Positions 8,088 through 17,700 of a stretch of DNA of 64,000 nucleotides are shown here, piece by piece; the stretch's first letter is position 1; every line of letters starts with the position of its first letter. Source of the DNA: Comamonas sp. KCTC 72670 (GTDB lineage Bacteria > Myxococcota > Myxococcia > Myxococcales > Myxococcaceae); the NCBI GenBank assembly GCA_014656495.1, contig BNCN01000009.1, positions 186,001-250,000 of the forward strand. The letters run 5' to 3'. The notes under the pieces were generated by a model. It searched no databases. It had not been told where the DNA came from and was given only the letters and a program-made list of their open reading frames with translations. The translations under genes and the position numbers were made by a program.

Positions 8088-9542
8088 TCACTCCGCGGCG
8101 GTGGTCGGGGCCGCGGACTCCAACTGCGCGAGCTGCGCCAGGAAGGCGCGGCCCTTCGCTGGGTCCGTCATGTGGATGAAGGCGGCCATGCCCTGGAGCT
8201 GCTCCAGGGACTCGCCCTCGCGGCCCGGCTTGCCCTGCTTCCGGTTGTGGATGGCGGCGCGCAGCTGGCGCACCACGTCGCGCGGGACCCGGGCGGCCGG
8301 CGCGTCCTTGCCCGCCGAGTTCACCACCAGCCCCGTCACCCGCTGCCGCGTGCCCTTGCGCGCCACGCGCGTCTTGTCCGGGTGCACGCGGAAGCCCTCC
8401 GCCTCCACCACCTCCTGCACGCGGGAGAGCAGCATGGCCACGGGGGGACGCTGCGTGCGCCGCGCCTTGGGCTGCTTCGCCTTCGTCCACGAGAAGGTCA
8501 GGTCGTCCGCGTAGCGCGTGTACGTGAAGCCCATCCGCTTCGCGAGCGCGGACAGCCGCTTGTCCAGCTTCAGGCACAGCGCGTTGGTGATGCCCGGCGA
8601 CGTGGGCGCGCCCTGCGGCAGCGCGCGCGGGCCCTTGGCCACGTACAGCAGCTTGCCGCGGAACTGCACCGCCTCGCGCGGCGCCTCGGTGGACATCAGC
8701 GACAGGAGCGTGGCCGAGCCCTCCGCCAGGCCGCCCTTGCGCAGCAGGCCCTTCACCCGCCGCCACGTGACGGAGGGGAAGAAGTCCTTGAGGTCCACCT
8801 TCACCACCACGTCCGCGCCCTGGTGGGCCAGCGCGTTGGTGAGGATGGAGCGCCCCGCCACGAAGCCATGCGCCGCGCTGTGCACCGGCAGCCGCTCCAC
8901 GACGTTGGACAGAACCCAGCGCTGCGCTTCCTTCAGCTCCGGCTTGGGCGACGTAATCGTGCGCTTGCTGCCGTCCCGCTTCGGAATCGTCCAGCTCACG
9001 TAGTGCGTGGCGGTGTCCACCTCGCGGTGGAACGCGAACCAGCGCAGCTTGGGCACGCTCAGCTTCAGCGCCTTCGCCAGCGCCTCCGTGGAGTCCAGCT
9101 CCGTCAGGCCGTTGGCCCGGGCACGCTCCTCACGGTTCGGCACGTCGAACGCGTCGGCCGGGCGGTCCTCCGTCCAGTGCACGCCCGTGCCCAGGTGGCC
9201 CACGTGCGTGGCCTTCCAGGCCTCGTGCGCCTGACGCTTCAGCGCGCGGCGCTCGACGGCCTCGGCCTTCTTCTTCTTCTTCCAGGCCTTCTTGTCCTTC
9301 TCGGAGGCGCTGGAGAAGTCGAGGTCGTCCACCGCGAGGCCCTTGGCGACGAGCTGCGCCTGCACCCAGTCCTCGGGGCCGCCCGCTTCGTCAATGGCCT
9401 TGGCCCGGGCGAGCAACGCCTCGTGCGCGAGCCGGCGGGCCTCACGCTTCGCGGCCGCGTCGGGCGCGGGCGGGGTGGGCTCCGGCGTGGGCACGGCCTG
9501 GGGCGAAGCTGCGGGGACGAAGGGGTCCAGCCTGGCGGTCAT
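8088..9542 (-). CDS. ret: Retron reverse transcriptase, Mx162/Sa163 type
   Basis: This 484-residue enzyme makes msDNA, a single DNA strand joined through a 2'-5' bond to the msr RNA. It has the full retron signature: DLKDFFPSV at 250-258, the retron-specific NAxxH motif (NALAH, 236-240), PQGAPTSP (309-316), the YADD active site (344-347) and VTG (402-404). About 140 residues precede the catalytic core and include a lysine-rich KKAWKKKKKAEAVERR stretch. That extension is typical of the myxobacterial Mx162 type and longer than in E. coli retrons. AAGGTG stands ahead of the ATG. The msr-msd RNA lies directly upstream on the same strand. From memory the sequence closely follows Mx162 RT but is not identical. 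No effector gene is fused or co-oriented downstream. Confidence 0.95.
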   Translation of the reverse strand: MTARLDPFVPAASPQAVPTPEPTPPAPDAAAKREARRLAHEALLARAKAIDEAGGPEDWVQAQLVAKGLAVDDLDFSSASEKDKKAWKKKKKAEAVERRALKRQAHEAWKATHVGHLGTGVHWTEDRPADAFDVPNREERARANGLTELDSTEALAKALKLSVPKLRWFAFHREVDTATHYVSWTIPKRDGSKRTITSPKPELKEAQRWVLSNVVERLPVHSAAHGFVAGRSILTNALAHQGADVVVKVDLKDFFPSVTWRRVKGLLRKGGLAEGSATLLSLMSTEAPREAVQFRGKLLYVAKGPRALPQGAPTSPGITNALCLKLDKRLSALAKRMGFTYTRYADDLTFSWTKAKQPKARRTQRPPVAMLLSRVQEVVEAEGFRVHPDKTRVARKGTRQRVTGLVVNSAGKDAPAARVPRDVVRQLRAAIHNRKQGKPGREGESLEQLQGMAAFIHMTDPAKGRAFLAQLAQLESAAPTTAAE

Positions 9543-9585
9543 GTCTGCACCTTGGGCGGGCGCGGCGGCGGGAGACGGGACATGT

Positions 9586-9615
9586 CGCGAGCAGTCGAGG
9601 GAGGCCGGGAAAGCA
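9586..9615 (-). repeat. Retron a2 inverted repeat
   Basis: The 30 bases match the reverse complement of a1 (9835-9864) at 23-24 positions, and several differences become G-U pairs in RNA. Pairing of a1 with a2 brings the branching G next to the priming site. The fully identical core is CGCGAGCAG. Confidence 0.85.
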
Positions 9616-9648
9616 CCACCATCTTACCTGGGGCACGGTAGCCTCACC

Positions 9649-9749
9649 GGCTCTCCCCTCCTAGGCACTACGGCCGGGGTGGGTAAACGGCGGTCGCGTC
9701 GTTGGCTCCGCTACCCACCCTGGCCGTAGTGCCTAGGAGGGAGAGAGCC
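9649..9749. repeat. Long inverted repeat forming the msd stem
   Basis: The arms 9649-9684 and 9712-9749 contain CTCCTAGGCACTACGGCC and GGCCGTAGTGCCTAGGAG, with one or two small bulges near the base. The loop is about 27 bases (9685-9711). This is the double-stranded part of the msDNA. Confidence 0.9.
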
Positions 9750-9834
9750 AAGAACAGGCTACCTTGCGGAGAGTGTCCTGCATTCCAACCAGAGCGGCGC
9801 AACGCCGCTCCCGCGCTCGAGGCGCTCAGGCTGA

Positions 9835-9864
9835 TGCACTCCAGACCTCTCTCGGCTGCTCGCG
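9835..9864 (-). repeat. Retron a1 inverted repeat
   Basis: This is the partner of a2 and lies at the 5' end of the retron transcript. The promoter should be just upstream on the minus strand, between here and the stop of the SWIM gene at 9943. I see no convincing -35/-10 pair there. Confidence 0.85.
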
Positions 9865-9905
9865 CGTGAAGCGCACGTCGTCGTCTCTTCGTCGCACCTG
9901 TCCTG

Positions 9906-9926
9906 CCGGCCGCGCGTGGCGGCCGG
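9906..9926 (-). terminator. Possible terminator after the SWIM/WGR gene
   Basis: CCGGCCGC and GCGGCCGG form a perfect 8-pair stem with a GCGTG loop, 17 bases past the stop of the SWIM/WGR gene and ahead of the retron. No T-run follows, so it may slow polymerase rather than fully terminate. The retron might then be partly read through from the upstream operon. Confidence 0.4.
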
Positions 9927-9942
9927 GCCGTGGTTGATGGGT

Positions 9943-11796
9943 TTACACCAAGGCCGACGCCGCGTCGATGTAGCCGTCAGCCGCCAACTTCTCCAGGCGC
10001 GCGAAATACGCCCCGCGCGCCTCCGCATCCGAGTCGAACCAGAGCCGCTGGTGGCGTGACGTGCCCGTGCGAGGGCCCCACTCCACCGAGACGACCTGCC
10101 CATCCAGGGATACCCGGTACACCGTCTCCAGGCCGCTGTCCGCGTCGCGGCGCACGTAGGACCGCGTCTCGGCGCGGATGAGCTTGCGGCCCTCGGGCGT
10201 CTGGCGCAGCGCCTCTTCCTCGGCGCGGCGGCGCGCGTAGGCCAGGCGCAGCGCGAGCAGGTGCTCGCAGGGGCCTTCACGCAGGCCGGAGCGCCGGTGG
10301 TGCGGGCAGCCGCAGCTGGCGTCCTTCACGCGGCCTTCCAAATCCAGCGTGAAGCTGGGGAAGAAGCTGCGCATCGCCTCGCGGTCCACCACCTCGCCGT
10401 GAATGCGCAGGCCTTCGCCCACCACGTCGTGCACCTTCGTGAGCTTCACCTCGCCCGCGCCCGGGGCGCCATCGCCGCCCAGCAGGCGGTGCGCCCGGGC
10501 CTCCAGCTCGCTGCCGTAGCGGATGTCGGCGGCGTCCACGGGCGTGGGCATCAGCTCGCGCGGACGGTACTGGCCGCGCGCCACGTCGAAGAGGACGCGG
10601 CCGCGCAGGCACTCCAACTGGAGCGCCGCGCGCACCGACTCCTTGGGCGCGCCGGCGTTGGCGACGAGCGCCTCGAAGGGCAGGGGGCCTTCGGTGCGCA
10701 GCCGGTTACGAAGCTGCTCCGCCAGGCCGTCCGGCACCGCGCGGGGCATCAACACGTCGAAAGCCGCCGCGGAGGACCAGCCGCTCTCCGTCCAGCCCGT
10801 GAGGCCGAGCGTCAGCGTGGCCGCGCCCATGTCGATGACCCAGAACACCGGCAGGCCCGGGCCCAGCAACTGCACCTTCACCGACTTCGCGTGCGGCAGC
10901 AGGCGCCCGAGCGCGGCCAGGCGCTGGCGGCCGAAGGTGCGCACCACCGCGGGGGCCGTGCCGTTGTACGAGCCGCCGTGGCACTCCAGCACCAGCTCCC
11001 ACGGCTCCAGCACCAGCCGCGGCGGGGCGCCGGGCACCAGCTCGAAGCGCAGGGCGCGCGGGGCCTTCTTGGCCTTGCGCGCGCGCAGGGCGAAGAGGAG
11101 GTTGTAGAGGTCGATGGGCGCCAGCTCGCACGTGCTCGCGGGCAGCGTGGCGGCGGACTGCACCTGGAGGAAGCCGCGCAGCCACGCGTGCGGCACCTCC
11201 ACGTTGCGCGGCGCCCGGGCCGGCTGCGAGGCGGGCGTGGCCGGCGCCACGTGGGCCTCCAGCGAGAGCGGGACGTAGGTGCGCAGCCGGTCCACGCGGG
11301 CGGGCAGCTCCGGCGGGACGTCCAGGAAGGTGGAGCCGTGCGCGGCCTCGCGGCCCTCGAAGAGGCGGTTGTCGAAGGAGAGCCGGGCGTAGGCGCTCTC
11401 GTCGCGGGAGAAGACCTCCAGCGACACGCTGTCCGGGTCCACCGTGAGCACGGGGTCCAGCACGGCGTCCTGCTGCTTCTCGCCGTCCAGCGCGTTGTCG
11501 AGGAACGCCTTCTGCGCCTCCCAGATGAGCGCGCTGGCCCGCTTCCCCTGCTTCATGAGGTAGGCGAGGTACGCGGTGCGGTCCTTGCCCCGGTAGCGCA
11601 AGTCACTGGAGAGGACGCCGAAGGTGGCCGCCAGCGCGTCGCGGAAGAGGGCGGCGTCGGTGACGCGGCCGCTCACGCCCACGGTGCCTCGCGAGCCCTC
11701 CAGGGCCAGGCGCACGCGGGAGCCGTCCGTGCTGGAGTCGACGTCGCTGGTGGTGGCGTAGCGCAGCTCGACGGGATGCCGGGTGGCGGTCGTCAT
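9943..11796 (-). CDS. SWIM zinc-finger protein with C-terminal WGR domain
   Basis: This 617-residue protein carries a SWIM zinc finger (Cys495, Cys497, Cys510, His512; CGC...CEH). SWIM fingers bind DNA or protein partners. Residues 559-612 look like a WGR domain (VEWGPRTG at 571-578, then a short helix ending near GYIDAA). WGR domains occur in PARPs and MolR-like proteins and bind nucleic acid or peptide. Residues 1-440 match nothing I can name. The ATG at 11796 overlaps the stop of the WD40-HEAT gene (ATGA), so the two are translationally coupled. SWIM proteins also occur in the E. coli yehLMPQ group (MoxR ATPase, vWA protein, SWIM protein), but no MoxR or vWA gene is present here. Confidence 0.8.
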   Translation of the reverse strand: MTTATRHPVELRYATTSDVDSSTDGSRVRLALEGSRGTVGVSGRVTDAALFRDALAATFGVLSSDLRYRGKDRTAYLAYLMKQGKRASALIWEAQKAFLDNALDGEKQQDAVLDPVLTVDPDSVSLEVFSRDESAYARLSFDNRLFEGREAAHGSTFLDVPPELPARVDRLRTYVPLSLEAHVAPATPASQPARAPRNVEVPHAWLRGFLQVQSAATLPASTCELAPIDLYNLLFALRARKAKKAPRALRFELVPGAPPRLVLEPWELVLECHGGSYNGTAPAVVRTFGRQRLAALGRLLPHAKSVKVQLLGPGLPVFWVIDMGAATLTLGLTGWTESGWSSAAAFDVLMPRAVPDGLAEQLRNRLRTEGPLPFEALVANAGAPKESVRAALQLECLRGRVLFDVARGQYRPRELMPTPVDAADIRYGSELEARAHRLLGGDGAPGAGEVKLTKVHDVVGEGLRIHGEVVDREAMRSFFPSFTLDLEGRVKDASCGCPHHRRSGLREGPCEHLLALRLAYARRRAEEEALRQTPEGRKLIRAETRSYVRRDADSGLETVYRVSLDGQVVSVEWGPRTGTSRHQRLWFDSDAEARGAYFARLEKLAADGYIDAASALV

Positions 11797-14700
11797 GACG
11801 GGTTGCCTTCCTTCCGGGCGCGCTCCGCGGCGCGGCGTGCACGTTTGTGGGCGCGCCACGCGGCCTTGCGCAGCTCCACGGTTTGGGACTTGTCGAAGGC
11901 GGCCTCGTGCAGCAGCTTCGCCGCCTCGTCGCCACCCAGCCGGCCCAGGGCGGCCCACGCGTCCTGCCGCGTCTCCGGCCTGGCGTCGGTGGCCAGGGGC
12001 TCGAGGGGCTCCAGCGCGCGGGCGCCCAGCAGCGCGGGCACCGCGAGGCGGCGGCCCTCGGAGGTGGCCAGCACCTCGCGCGACGGCTTGCCACCCATGG
12101 GCCCGAAGGCCACCGCGTCGAAGGGCTTCACCTCCAGCGCCCAGGCGGCGGCGCGCTCGGGGGCGAGCTTCGCCAGCGCGTCCGCCGCCGCCGCCCGCAC
12201 CCGCGCGTCCGGATCCACCAGCGCGGTGCGCAGCGTCTCGGCCGCGGCGGCGCGCTCCTTCTCTTGCGTCAGCACGGCGGCCGGGGCCTGGCCCGTGAGC
12301 GTCACCGTTCCACCCGGCGTCGCCAGCCGGCCCAGGGCGCGCGCGGCTTCCTGACGCACGGTGGCCGGGGCCGCGTGCTCACCGCCCTGGAGGATGGTGC
12401 GCGCGGAGTCCGACATGCCCGCGGTGCCCAGGCGGGAGGCGGCCCACAACAGGCGCTCCCAGGCCTTGGCGGGGACGGTGCGCTCGGGCGGCGGGGCCGC
12501 GCTCCAGTCGGCGGCGGTGCGGCGCTCGGCCGTGACGAGGGCGCGGGACAGCGCGGCCACGTCCACCGCGCCGGGCTCGCGGGCCTCGCCCGTCCAGGTG
12601 CCCACCAGCAGCGCGGCTTCCTCGCGGGCCTCGGGCTTCGCGTGGCCGAGCAGCGCCACGACCTCGGGGAGGGGCAGGGCGCCCCGCCGCGCGAGTCCCC
12701 GACGCAGGCGCTGCCGCAGCGTCATGTTGTCCAGCGTGGCCAGACGCGGCACCAGCAGCGCCGGGTCTCCCTCGTTGGCGAGGTAGGACGCCGCGGGCGC
12801 GGAGATGTCCTGGAACCGGCTGGCCACCGCGAGGAACTCCACGCGCGTGCGCTCGGTGGGGAACAGCACGTCGAGCGCCTTGCGCGCGACCTCCCGCAGC
12901 GGCTGCGGCTGCGTATCCAGCGCCGCGGCGAGCGCGGGCTCCGCCGCCGTGTCCTTGAGCTTGCCCAGCTCCTGCGCCGCGGCCATGCGCACCGACAGCG
13001 CCGTGCCCGTGTCGGCGAGCAGCGCCTCGATCTTCACGCGGGCGCGCTCGCCGCCGATGGCGCGCAGGCCCTTCACGCCGGCTTCCTGGAGCTCCAGCGT
13101 GGTGCCCTCCACCGCCGCGGCCTCCACCTTCTCCTCGATGCGGCGGCGCTCCTCGCCCTCCGGCAGCTTCGCGGCGAGCCGGCCCAGGCCTTCAATCGCG
13201 GCCGACACCATGCTCGGCTCGACGGGGGCCTCCGCGGTGCCGCCCGCGGCCACCGTCTCCAGCTCGGCCAGGGCGCGCGCGTCACCCAGGGTGCCCAGGG
13301 CCAGCAGGGCCCGCTCGCGCTGGCCGTCCTCGCCCGCGCGGGCGTACAGCATCAGGGGCCGCAGCGCGCTGACGCCACCCTTGAAGGCCACGCCCTCGGC
13401 GGCCGGCAGCATCAGGTCCCGCGCGCCGCCGCGCAGCACCGTCTCCAGCGGCTCCACCGGGGCGCCGTGCTCCATGACGCGCTTCGAGTAGGCCTCGATG
13501 GCCGCGCCGCTCACGGTGGGGAAGCGGTCCGAGAAGAGGCTGGCCAGCAGCTCCGACTGGCCGGCCTCCGCGCCGTGCTCCAGGTGCCGCACGGCCTCCA
13601 GCCGCACGGCGACGTCGAGGCTCTTCACCACCTGCCGCAGGAACGACACGGCGAGCTCCACGTCGCGCTTCTTCACGTCCGTGCCAGCCACCGTGATGGC
13701 GGCGGTGACACACTCGCTGCGAACGACGCCTTCGGTGTCCGTCTGGCACTGGCGGGCCAGCACCTCCAGCGCCTCGGGACGGCGCGTGGCGCCCAGGGCC
13801 GTCACCAGCCGCTTGCGCTCATGCGTCTCCGGGGCCGTGGTCAGCCGAGCGGCCAGCGCGCCCACGGCGGCGGGCGTGGCCAGCCGGACCAGGGCCTCGG
13901 TGGCGCGCTTCGCGACGCCGGCGTTCTCCGCGCGAAGGAAGTTGGCGAGCACCTCCACCGCGCGGTCGTCTCCGCGCAACGCCAGCAGCTCGGACGCGCG
14001 CAGGCGCAGGTCCTCGTGCTCGCTGGCCATGGCGCGGCCCAGCGCCTCGGTGACGCGCGAGTCGTTGGCGCCGGCCAGCCGCTCGATGACGCCCACGCGC
14101 AGGTCGGCGTGCTCGCTGCTCAGCGCGGCCAGCAGCGGCTCCAGGCTGCCGGGCGGGCTGAGCTTCTCCAGCAGCTCGAAGGCGTAGCGGCGCACGTCCG
14201 TCAGCGGCGAGTTCAGCGCGGCGCTGATGCGCGGCTTCGCGGCGTCACCGCGGGTGGCCAGCTCATCCAGCGCCGAGCGCGCCACGTCCGGCGACAGCGA
14301 GGCCAGGGCCAGGGCCAGCGGCTCGTCGCTGCCCGCGGGGAAGAGCTCCTTCAGCCCGGTCAGCGCGGCCTTGCGCACCAGCTGGTGCGGGTCCTCCAGG
14401 GCGCGCAGCAGCGCGGCCACGGCGGCGGGCGTGCCAGCGAAGCCCTCCTGCGTGAGCTTCACCACGCGGTCCACCGCGTCGCGGCGCACGCGGTGGCTCT
14501 CGTCGTCACCCGTGGACACCTGCCGCAGCAGGCCCACGTAGGCGCCGAAGGCCAGCTTCCGCAGGTGCTGCCGTTCAGCCTGGGCGGAGGCCTCGGGGGA
14601 CGGCGCGGGCGCGCCCGGCTTCACGGTGGCGAAGATGCGCCGCAGCCAGTTCCTCGCGGGCGTCTCCGACACGGGCGAGGCCGGCGGCGCCGTCTCCGGC

Positions 14701-17700
14701 TTCCAGGGCGACTCCAGCGTGCTGGGCCGCGCCACCCGCTTCGCGTGGCGGAAGTACTCCAGCGGCTTGTCGCGCAGCAGCAGCACCTGGGCCGCCGCGT
14801 AGCGCTGCTCGGGCTGCTGGCTGGACAGGGCCTCCGCGAGCCCGATGACGTACTTGCCGCGCTCCTCCTCGGTCGGCCAGTCCTTCATGTCGGCCGCCTT
14901 CTCGGGCCGCGGCGGCATCAGGGCCTCCGCCAGCTGGGCGCGCGCGGCGTCCGGCTCCGTGCGCAGCTCCAGCGCGCGGGCGGCGGCGTAGCGGACCTCG
15001 GGCCGGCCACTGGAGAGGGCGCTGGCGAGCAGGTCGGGCGGCTCGCCCCGGCGGCTGGCGCGCAGGTCCCGGGAGAGGACGATGGCGAACACGAACTCCT
15101 GCACCTCGCGGGTGCGGTCCTCCAGGCCGTGCAGCAGGCCGCCGTCGCCCTCGGGGCCCAGGGCCGCGAAGGAGAGGATGGCGCCCAGCCGGATGGGGAG
15201 GTGGTCGTGGCGCAGGTTGCCGGTGAGCACCGGCAGGGCGCGCGCGTCACCCAGGCGGGACAGGCCGTCCGCGGCCCAGGAGCGCACCGCCACGTTGGCG
15301 TGGCTCAGCGCGTCCAGCAGGAAGCCCTCGTCGCCGCGGCGGGCGGCGGTCGCGAGCCCGCGGGCGCCCTGCTCCTGCATGTCGCCCAGCTCGTGCGGCA
15401 GCAGCGTGGTGGCGAAGAAGGTCAGCAGGCGCCGCGAGCCCAGCGAGGCCAGGGCCCTCGCGGCGCGGATGCGCAGCGGCACCAGGAAGGCCGGAGGGTA
15501 CTGCCGCTCCAGGTCCTTGTCGGTGATGAACGCGCGCATCGGCTCGATGATGTCCTCGGCCCCGCGCGGCGCGAGCAGCTCCACCGCCCGCACGCGCACC
15601 GGCAGCGGCGCCGCGGCGAGCCCGGCCAGCAGGGGCCCGTTCTCATCGGGCACCAGCTTATCCAGCGCCTCCAGCGCGGCGACGGCGACGGAGACCTCCT
15701 CGTCCTGCACGCGCTTGAGCAGCGGCGAGCGCAAGGGCTCGATGGGGGCGTGGACGGCGCCCTTCGCGGCGTGCTCCCGCAGCGGCGCGTGCGTGGTGGC
15801 GAGCGCCGCCAGGTGGGCCTCGGCGTGCTCCTTGCCCACGTGCTTCACCCACGCATCGTACGCGGCGGTGGCCACGCCGGCGTCGCGGTCCTCCACGGCC
15901 TTCTTCAGCCGCTCCAGCGCCCAGCCCTCGGCGGCGCGCTGCGCGAGCACCTCCACCGCGCGGTGGCGCAGGTCCGGGAAGCGGCCCGCCAGCGCGCGGT
16001 CCAGCGCCTTCTCCGGCGCCTTCTCGTTCCAGGCCCACAGCGTGCGGAAGGCCTCGCCGCGCACCTTGCCGGACTCGTCCTCCAGCGCGTCGCCCAGCAG
16101 CGCCTCCGCGCCCGGCGCGGACGCACCCAGCTTCACCAGCCGGTCCAGGCCGCGCACGCGCACGTCCTCGTGGCCGGAGCGGAGCGCGGCCTCCGCCGAC
16201 GCCAGCGGCGACTCCGCGTCCAGCGCGACCACGGCGTCCAGCGCGGTAACGCGCACGTCCGCGTTCTCGTCGTCCAGCATCCACACCAGCCGCTCGCGGG
16301 CGCGAGCGTCCTGGAGGGCCTGGAGCGAGGAGGCGGCCACCCGGCGGATGACGGGCTCCGACTCACGGGACAACTGAAGCAGGGCACCCAGCGCCCGCGC
16401 GTCACCGAGCTGCGCGAGGCCTCGCGCGCCGCGCACGGCCGTGTCCGGCGTCCGGCACGCCATGGCGGCGAGCAGCGGCTCCACGTCGCTCTCGGTGATG
16501 TCCGCGCCGGCCTTGCCCTGGGCGGGCATCGCGTCCCGGGCGGCCTGGAGCTCGGCGTCGGAGATGGGCGCGCTCGGGTTGCCCTTGCCACCCTGGGCGC
16601 GGCGCTCCAACTGGACCCGCCAGCGGGCCACTTCCTTCACGCCTCGGGCGAAGTCCTCGTCCCGCGACTCCAGCGCGTGGGCCAGGGCGCGGCGCTCCAT
16701 CACCCGCACGGTGAAGGCCGCGCGGCGCACGCCGGGGTCCGCGTCGTCCAGGGCGCGAGCGACCAGCGGCTGGAGCTGCGCATGTCCCAGCATCCCGCGA
16801 GCGGCGGCGCGGACGAGCACCTCCACCTTGAGCAGGGAGGGCCCACGCTCGAAGGCGGTGCGCAGGGGCTCGGCGCCATCGCCCGGGAGGACCTGGGTGA
16901 GGGCGTCCAGCGCGGCCAGGCCCACGGCGTCCTGGGCATCCGCGAGCTGCCCCGCGATGAGGCCCGGCACCAGCGGGGAGGTGCCGCCCAGCTTCGCCAG
17001 CCGCTCCAGGCCCAGCACGCGGATGTCCGGGTGCTTCGACTCCAGCGCGGCGCGCGGCGCGGCCAGCGGGGACTCGGGCTCCAGGGTGGCGAGCGCCTCC
17101 AGCGCGTCCTTGCGGACGACGGGGTAGGCGTCGTTCAGGCTCTCACGCAGCTTGGGACGCGCGGCGGTGCGGCCATGGCGGGCCAGCTCCTGGACGGCGA
17201 GCCGGCGCACCTCCGCGTCCTTGTCCGTGGCCAGGACCTGGAGGAGGAAGTCCAGCGCCTCGGTCTCCTCCAGCGCGGCGGCTTCGCGCACCGCGGCCTC
17301 ACGGCGCGGACGTCCGGCCTTGAGGGACTCCGTCAGCAGGTCGAAGCCGTGCTGGGACGTGTCGTGGTCGCCCGCGGGCGAGCCATCCAGCGCGAGCCCG
17401 AAGCGGTGCGTGCGGCGATCATCCCCGCCCGTGAAGATGGAGCCCAGCGACGTCTTCGCCGCGCGCGGGTTGACGGGCGGCGCGAAGGCGAGCGCCTGCA
17501 CCGGCTTGCCACCCGCGTCGAGCGAGCGCGGCTTGCGGCGCACATCCAGGCGCCAGACCTTGACCTGTCCGTCGCTGCCCGCGGACCACACGCGGTCACC
17601 GGACTCTTCTTCACCCGGCTTGGCGTCGGGCGTGGGCGGGAAGAGCAGGGCGAGCACCGGGCCGGCGTGGCCGCTGTCCTTCTCACCGCGGACCTCGAAC

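Larger units (their letters stand above)
9586..9864 (-). ncRNA. Retron msr-msd non-coding RNA
   Basis: On the minus strand the transcript begins with a1 (9864 to 9835). The msr follows, with two hairpins: GCGC/GCGC around CUCGA, and GAGCGGC/GCCGCUC around a short loop (9791-9826). Next comes the msd, with a near-perfect stem of about 36-38 base pairs (9649-9684 with 9712-9749) and a flanking GGTAGCCT/AGGCTACC stem. The transcript ends with a2 (9615 to 9586). The first G after a1, opposite base 9831, is the expected branch residue. The msDNA should read along the plus strand from about 9616 to about 9780-9790, near the 162 nucleotides of Mx162. The exact ends are inferred, not measured. The reverse transcriptase start lies 43 bases beyond a2. 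Confidence 0.92.
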
